Shown: piece after piece, positions 32,667 through 36,021 of the stretch | How the letters are laid out: each line of letters begins with the position of its first letter | Numbering within the stretch: the stretch's first letter is position 1 | DNA from: Sandaracinus sp. | Lineage (GTDB): Bacteria > Myxococcota_A > Polyangia > Polyangiales > Houyiibacteriaceae | NCBI GenBank assembly: GCA_002699025.1 | Contig: PABA01000004.1 | Span: 1 to 36,021, forward strand | Reading direction: 5' to 3' | Length of the DNA: 36,021 bases | Made by a program: the position numbers and the translations under genes | Notes under the pieces: generated by a model | The model's input: only the letters and a program-made list of their open reading frames with translations | Databases searched by the model: none | Told to the model about the DNA's origin: nothing

Positions 32667-33005
32667 ATGGGCGACGATGCGCTGACGCCCGAGGAGAAGG
32701 CGGAAGCCGAGCGCCGCGCCGACGAGGTCGAGGAGAAGCAGACCACGCAGGCCCCGCCGGTCGACTTCAACACCTTCGTGCTCTCGCTCAGCAGCACGGC
32801 GCTCGTGCACCTCGGCGCCGCGCCCCCCGAGCTCTTCCCGGACGGCCAGATGCCGCCCCGGAACCTCCCGATGGCGAAGCAGAGCATCGACCTGATCGCC
32901 ATGATCGAGGAGAAGACCCAGGGGAACCTCTCCGGCGAGGAGGAGCGGCTCCTCCAGCAGGTGCTCTACGACCTGCGCATGCGCTACGTGCAGGCCGCCG
33001 GCTGA
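32667..33005 (+). CDS. DUF1844 protein
   Basis: 112 aa, ATG with GAGG overlapping the upstream stop codon, so translation is coupled. After a charged N-terminus, residues about 33-112 match the DUF1844 pattern: 'VDFNTFVLSLSSTALVHLG', 'NLPMAKQSIDLIAMIEEKTQ', 'GNLSGEEERLLQQVLYDLRM'. The fold is an all-helical bundle of unknown function, frequent in deltaproteobacterial lineages. It is convergent with the HPt gene across a 169-bp GC-rich gap with no other feature. Confidence 0.88.
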   Translation: MGDDALTPEEKAEAERRADEVEEKQTTQAPPVDFNTFVLSLSSTALVHLGAAPPELFPDGQMPPRNLPMAKQSIDLIAMIEEKTQGNLSGEEERLLQQVLYDLRMRYVQAAG

Positions 33006-33174
33006 GCCGCGTCGGCGTCTCGCCTCGCGCGCCCGTGGCTCCGGCCGCGGGCGCCGACGCGTCCGGGGTGCCGGCGGCCGGCTCGGCGCACGGCGCTCGG
33101 ATCACGGCGCGGCAGAGGGCGGCGCGGCGGATCGCAGACGCGGATCGCAGCGGCGAGCGCGCAGGCCTGGCCGC

Positions 33175-33525
33175 TCAGGGCTCCGCGAGCGTGCGGGCCT
33201 GGTCCATCAGGAGCGCCAGCCCGTCGCAGACCGGCCGCGGCGGCGCACCCGAGGCCCGGAAGGGGGCGACGAGGTCCTCCATCTCGTGGACCACCTCGCC
33301 GAGCTTCTCGAAGCCATAGGAGCCCGCCGTGCCGGCCAGCTTGTGGGCCAGCCCCCAGAGCCGCTCGATGTCCTCGGCCCGCCCCTCGCGGACCACGTCG
33401 CGGGTCGCGGCCTCGAGGGCGTCGATCTTCGTGCCCATCTTCGCCGCGTAGCCCTCGCGGAGCTTCGCCAGACGCTCTTCGAGCCCACCGCTCACGCTCC
33501 CGACGATCCCCCACCGCGGACCCAT
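33175..33525 (-). CDS. Histidine phosphotransfer (HPt) protein
   Basis: 116 aa from the ATG at 33525; a GTG at 33495 would remove ten residues and is also possible. The four-helix HPt signature is clear, 'LWGLAHKLAGTAGSYGF' with phospho-acceptor His61. It would relay phosphate between a hybrid histidine kinase and a response regulator in the cytoplasm; neither partner is encoded in this window. There is no other domain. The gene is divergent from the membrane protein at 33624 with about 100 bp between them. Confidence 0.88.
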   Translation of the reverse strand: MGPRWGIVGSVSGGLEERLAKLREGYAAKMGTKIDALEAATRDVVREGRAEDIERLWGLAHKLAGTAGSYGFEKLGEVVHEMEDLVAPFRASGAPPRPVCDGLALLMDQARTLAEP

Positions 33526-33623
33526 CGGCAAGCCGGCGCTTCGTGACGGCTTCGCGGCGAGAGAGCGCGCCCCACGACGCCCGCAGTTGCGTCGCGCCCT
33601 CCGACCCGCAACCCTTCGGCCCG

Positions 33624-35108
33624 ATGCGGTGGCTTCGTGTTCCCTCGCCGAACGAAAGCGTCGGCACCTGGCACGTCGCCCCCTGGGTCGACACCCTCGC
33701 CTACGCCTTCAGCTGGCTGCCCTTCCTGCTGCCGGTCGCCTTCCTCGGCGACCACCAGCGGATCGACTACCTCTGGGGCTACCTGATCGTCCTCGCCTTC
33801 ACGGACGTCCACCGGCACTACGGCTTCCCCTACGTCTACATGGACGGGCAGGTCTTCGGTCGGCACCCGGTGCGCTTCACGATCTTCCCGCTCGTGATGC
33901 TCGTCGCCTTCGCGGCGAGCCCCTTCCTCGCGCGCGGCGGCTACTACCTCTCGCCGATCGGCGCCGCCGCCCTCGGCAGCGCCGTGCTCTTGCTCGTGCA
34001 GATCCTGCTCCGCGACCGCGGCGACGCCGGGCGGCCACGCTTCTCCGAGCTGGGCGCGGCGGCGCTCGCCGGGGGCGCCGTGGGGCTGCTCGTGCTCGGC
34101 GGGCAGCGCGCCATGCCGCACGCCGGCTGGGAGCGCGTCGACGGGAACTGGGCGCTCTGGGCGGGCCTCGTGGGCGCCTCGGTGGCGCTCGACCTGATCG
34201 CCCGACGCCGCGCGAAGGACCGGGGCGAGGCCGGGCCGCGCTTCGTCTTCCCGGCCCTCGCGCTCGCGACGATCCTGGTGCCGCTCGTGGCCTGGCCCGC
34301 GGACGCCCGCTCGCTCCGGGTGCGCTCGGTGCTGAACTTCGCCGCCGTCTTCGCCGGCGCCTGGAACATCTGGCACGTCTACATGCAGAAGTACGGCATC
34401 TTCCGCATGTACAACGCCAAGAGCGGCAACGAGGAGAAGGTGCCCGGCTGGGTGGACCGGCTGCTGATCTTCGCCTGGCTGCCCTTCTACCTCTTCTACC
34501 TCGGCAGCAAGTACCGGAGCGACATCGACCGGCTCTTCAGCCGCGGCCGCGAGGCGCTCGGGCCCCTGCTGGACCTCTTCGCGGAGACCGCCGAGGTCAT
34601 GATGTGGCCGACGGGCCTGCTGGTGGTGGCGAGCCTGGCGATCTGGGTGCGCGCCGAGCACCGGGTGAACGGGCTGAAGAGCCGGCCGCGGCTGGTGATG
34701 GCGACGGGCACGACCCTGCTCGCGGCGAGCTTCCTGCTCGTGCACCCGCTCAAGGCCTACCTCGCCTACGCGCTGAGCCACGCGGTGGAGTACATGGTCT
34801 TCGTCTGGGCCTTCCAGCGGCGGCGCTACCGGCACACGCTCGAGCATCGGCCGACCATCGCGCGCTTCCTCGGGCGGCCCATCCTGGTCTACGTCGTGAG
34901 CGCGGCGGCGCTCGGCGTGGCCTTCGTGTACCTGAAGTACTACGGGCGCTGGATCTGGCCGCGGGAGGCGATGCCCCAGGTGCTCGGGTTCACGACCTAC
35001 GAGTGGATCGGCTACTGGACCGTGTACCAGTCGATGGTCCACTTCTACTTCGACGGCTTCCTCTGGAAGATGCGCCTGCCGGCGATCCGCGCGACCGTCG
35101 GCGCCTAG
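33624..35108 (+). CDS. Polytopic membrane protein with conserved-looking His motifs, unknown function
   Basis: 494 aa from the ATG at 33624; the open frame reaches an upstream GTG at 33543, but that stretch lacks coding bias and a membrane segment. About ten hydrophobic helices are visible. His-containing motifs sit in or next to them: 'DVHRHYGFPYVYMD', 'WNIWHVYMQKYGIFRMYN', 'ALSHAVEYMVFVW' and 'QSMVHFYFDGFLWKMR'. Multi-His arrangements like this occur in membrane metalloenzymes such as desaturase/Brp-Blh-type oxygenases, but I cannot name the family and this is inference. The C-terminus is intact. A 171-177-bp repeat array follows directly. Confidence 0.75.
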   Translation: MRWLRVPSPNESVGTWHVAPWVDTLAYAFSWLPFLLPVAFLGDHQRIDYLWGYLIVLAFTDVHRHYGFPYVYMDGQVFGRHPVRFTIFPLVMLVAFAASPFLARGGYYLSPIGAAALGSAVLLLVQILLRDRGDAGRPRFSELGAAALAGGAVGLLVLGGQRAMPHAGWERVDGNWALWAGLVGASVALDLIARRRAKDRGEAGPRFVFPALALATILVPLVAWPADARSLRVRSVLNFAAVFAGAWNIWHVYMQKYGIFRMYNAKSGNEEKVPGWVDRLLIFAWLPFYLFYLGSKYRSDIDRLFSRGREALGPLLDLFAETAEVMMWPTGLLVVASLAIWVRAEHRVNGLKSRPRLVMATGTTLLAASFLLVHPLKAYLAYALSHAVEYMVFVWAFQRRRYRHTLEHRPTIARFLGRPILVYVVSAAALGVAFVYLKYYGRWIWPREAMPQVLGFTTYEWIGYWTVYQSMVHFYFDGFLWKMRLPAIRATVGA

Positions 35109-35173
35109 GGCCGAGGAAGGCGGGAGCCTTCCTCGGCGGGGGGGCTGCCGGGGGGCGCGGCGGGGGAGGGGGC

Positions 35174-35820
35174 GGTGGGCCCACGCGCTGGGGCTTCGGG
35201 GAGCGGGGGAGGATGGGGGTCCGGGGCCGGGGAACTCGACCACGGTCGGCACGTGGTCGGCGGGGACGCTCGACCCTTCGTCCTCGTGCACGTGCACGTG
35301 CTCGATGCTCGACTCGGCAGACGGAGCGCTTCGCGTGGCGGCGCGGTGGGTCCACGCGCTGGGGCTTCGGGGAGCGGGGGGAGATGGGGATCCGGGGCCG
35401 GGGAGCTCGACCACGGTCGGCATGTGGTCGGCGCGGACGCTCGACCCTTCGTCCTCGTCCTCGTGCACGTGCACGTGCTCGACGCTCGACTCGGCAGACG
35501 GGGCGCTTCGCGTGGCGGCGCGGTGGGTCCACGCGCTGGGGCTTCGGGGCGCGGGGGAGACGGGGGCCCGGGGCCGGGGAACTGGGCCACGGTCGGCGGG
35601 GACGCTCGACCCTTCGTCCTCGTCCTCGTGCACGTGCACGTGCTCGAGGCTCGACTCGGCAGACGGGGCGCTTCGCGTGGCGGACGCGCCTCGCGCTCTC
35701 GGCGGAGCACGTGGTCGGCGGGGACGCGCGACCCTTCGTCCTCGTCCTCGTGCACGAGGCTCGACTCGGCCAACGGGACGATTCGGGGGGCGCGCGGCGG
35801 CGCGGTGGGTCCACGCGACG
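35174..35820. repeat. Tandem array of about 171-177 bp units, three copies plus a partial
   Basis: GGTGGG[CT]CCACGCG starts units at 35174, 35345, 35522 and 35804 (spacing 171, 177, 282). Each has GGGGCTTCGGGG, GGTCGGC, GACGCTCGACCCTTCGTCC, CTCGTGCACGTGCACGTGCT and CTCGACTCGGC. Internal CCTCGT and GCACGT tracts vary in copy number. The third unit has an extra partial duplication around 35700-35780. It fills the 0.9-kb stretch after the membrane protein; no gene is supported. Confidence 0.88.
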
Positions 35821-35953
35821 GGCCCCGGTTCCCCGTCCCCCATCACCCCGCGCTTCGCGCTCCCCCCGAGCGTGAGCCCACGCGGCGCCCCTTGCCGAGC
35901 GCCCCGCTCTCCCCACCCGCCGCTCCGAGCGCCCCGGTCCTCCCGGGCGTGGG

Positions 35954-36021
<68 letters not shown>

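Noticed and set aside
33492-35846. Very long minus-strand frames over the membrane protein gene and the terminal array
   Set aside because: Antisense shadows of a GC-rich gene with typical Arg/His/Pro-rich composition; no start signal or homologous motif.

Overview
The window is very GC-rich, with an almost uniform G/C third codon position in the real genes. It reads as chromosomal DNA of a predatory or saprophytic delta-type bacterium, most likely Myxococcota (Polyangia/Sandaracinaceae-like). The reasons are the many short lipoproteins with D/A/G/P-rich linkers, the DUF1592 plus DUF1552 pair with a c-type haem, a Ser/Thr signalling set (FHA, PP2C, pseudokinase-like), AgmX/PglI-type C-termini and a DUF2505 protein. 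This lineage call is inference from gene content. I see no phage, integrase, insertion sequence, CRISPR array, rRNA or tRNA.

Layout. 1-9.1 kb: the tail of an upstream gene, a secreted AgmX-C-terminus-like protein, a degenerate kinase-like protein, ftsK on the minus strand, then a plus-strand block of a HEAT-like lipoprotein, an RHH-FHA protein and a universal stress protein, ending at a minus-strand Cys-rich lipoprotein. 9.3-13.7 kb: a small membrane protein, a large alpha/beta-hydrolase lipoprotein, a headless coding remnant and two small exported proteins. 13.7-18.4 kb: a tightly overlapping operon, a DUF1592-family haem lipoprotein with an embedded CBM48-like module followed by a Tat-exported DUF1552 protein. 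It is divergent from a TrmB-family regulator, and a perfect inverted repeat sits on the operon's predicted -10. 18.6-24.3 kb: an exported polysaccharide deacetylase fused to a Cys-containing VCBS-like repeat domain; an isopropylmalate/isocitrate dehydrogenase-family gene leading an apparent three-gene unit that ends in an exported protein of six exact 16-residue Cys repeats; a small lipoprotein; and a PP2C phosphatase. 25.5-35.1 kb: small exported proteins, DUF2505, an alpha/beta hydrolase, an EVE-domain protein, a metallophosphoesterase, a minus-strand pair (Ycf46-like AAA ATPase, then a membrane-anchored TPR-like protein with a CxxCH), a two-gene DUF1844 unit with a good promoter, an HPt protein and a His-rich polytopic membrane protein.

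The most striking non-coding feature is the intergenic DNA. Nearly every larger gap, above all downstream of genes or between convergent genes, is filled with tandem arrays. One recurring class is built on the hexamer GGGCAC/GTGCCC, either as pure runs (77-110, 1812-1847, 7993-8028, 10064-10098) or embedded in longer units of about 50, 59 or 65 bp. Other gaps hold unrelated arrays with units of about 82, 150-160, 165 and 171-177 bp. Length changes between units that are not multiples of three, together with loss of codon bias, argue that these are not coding.

The last 68 bases are almost pure poly-C and look like a contig-end sequencing or assembly artefact.
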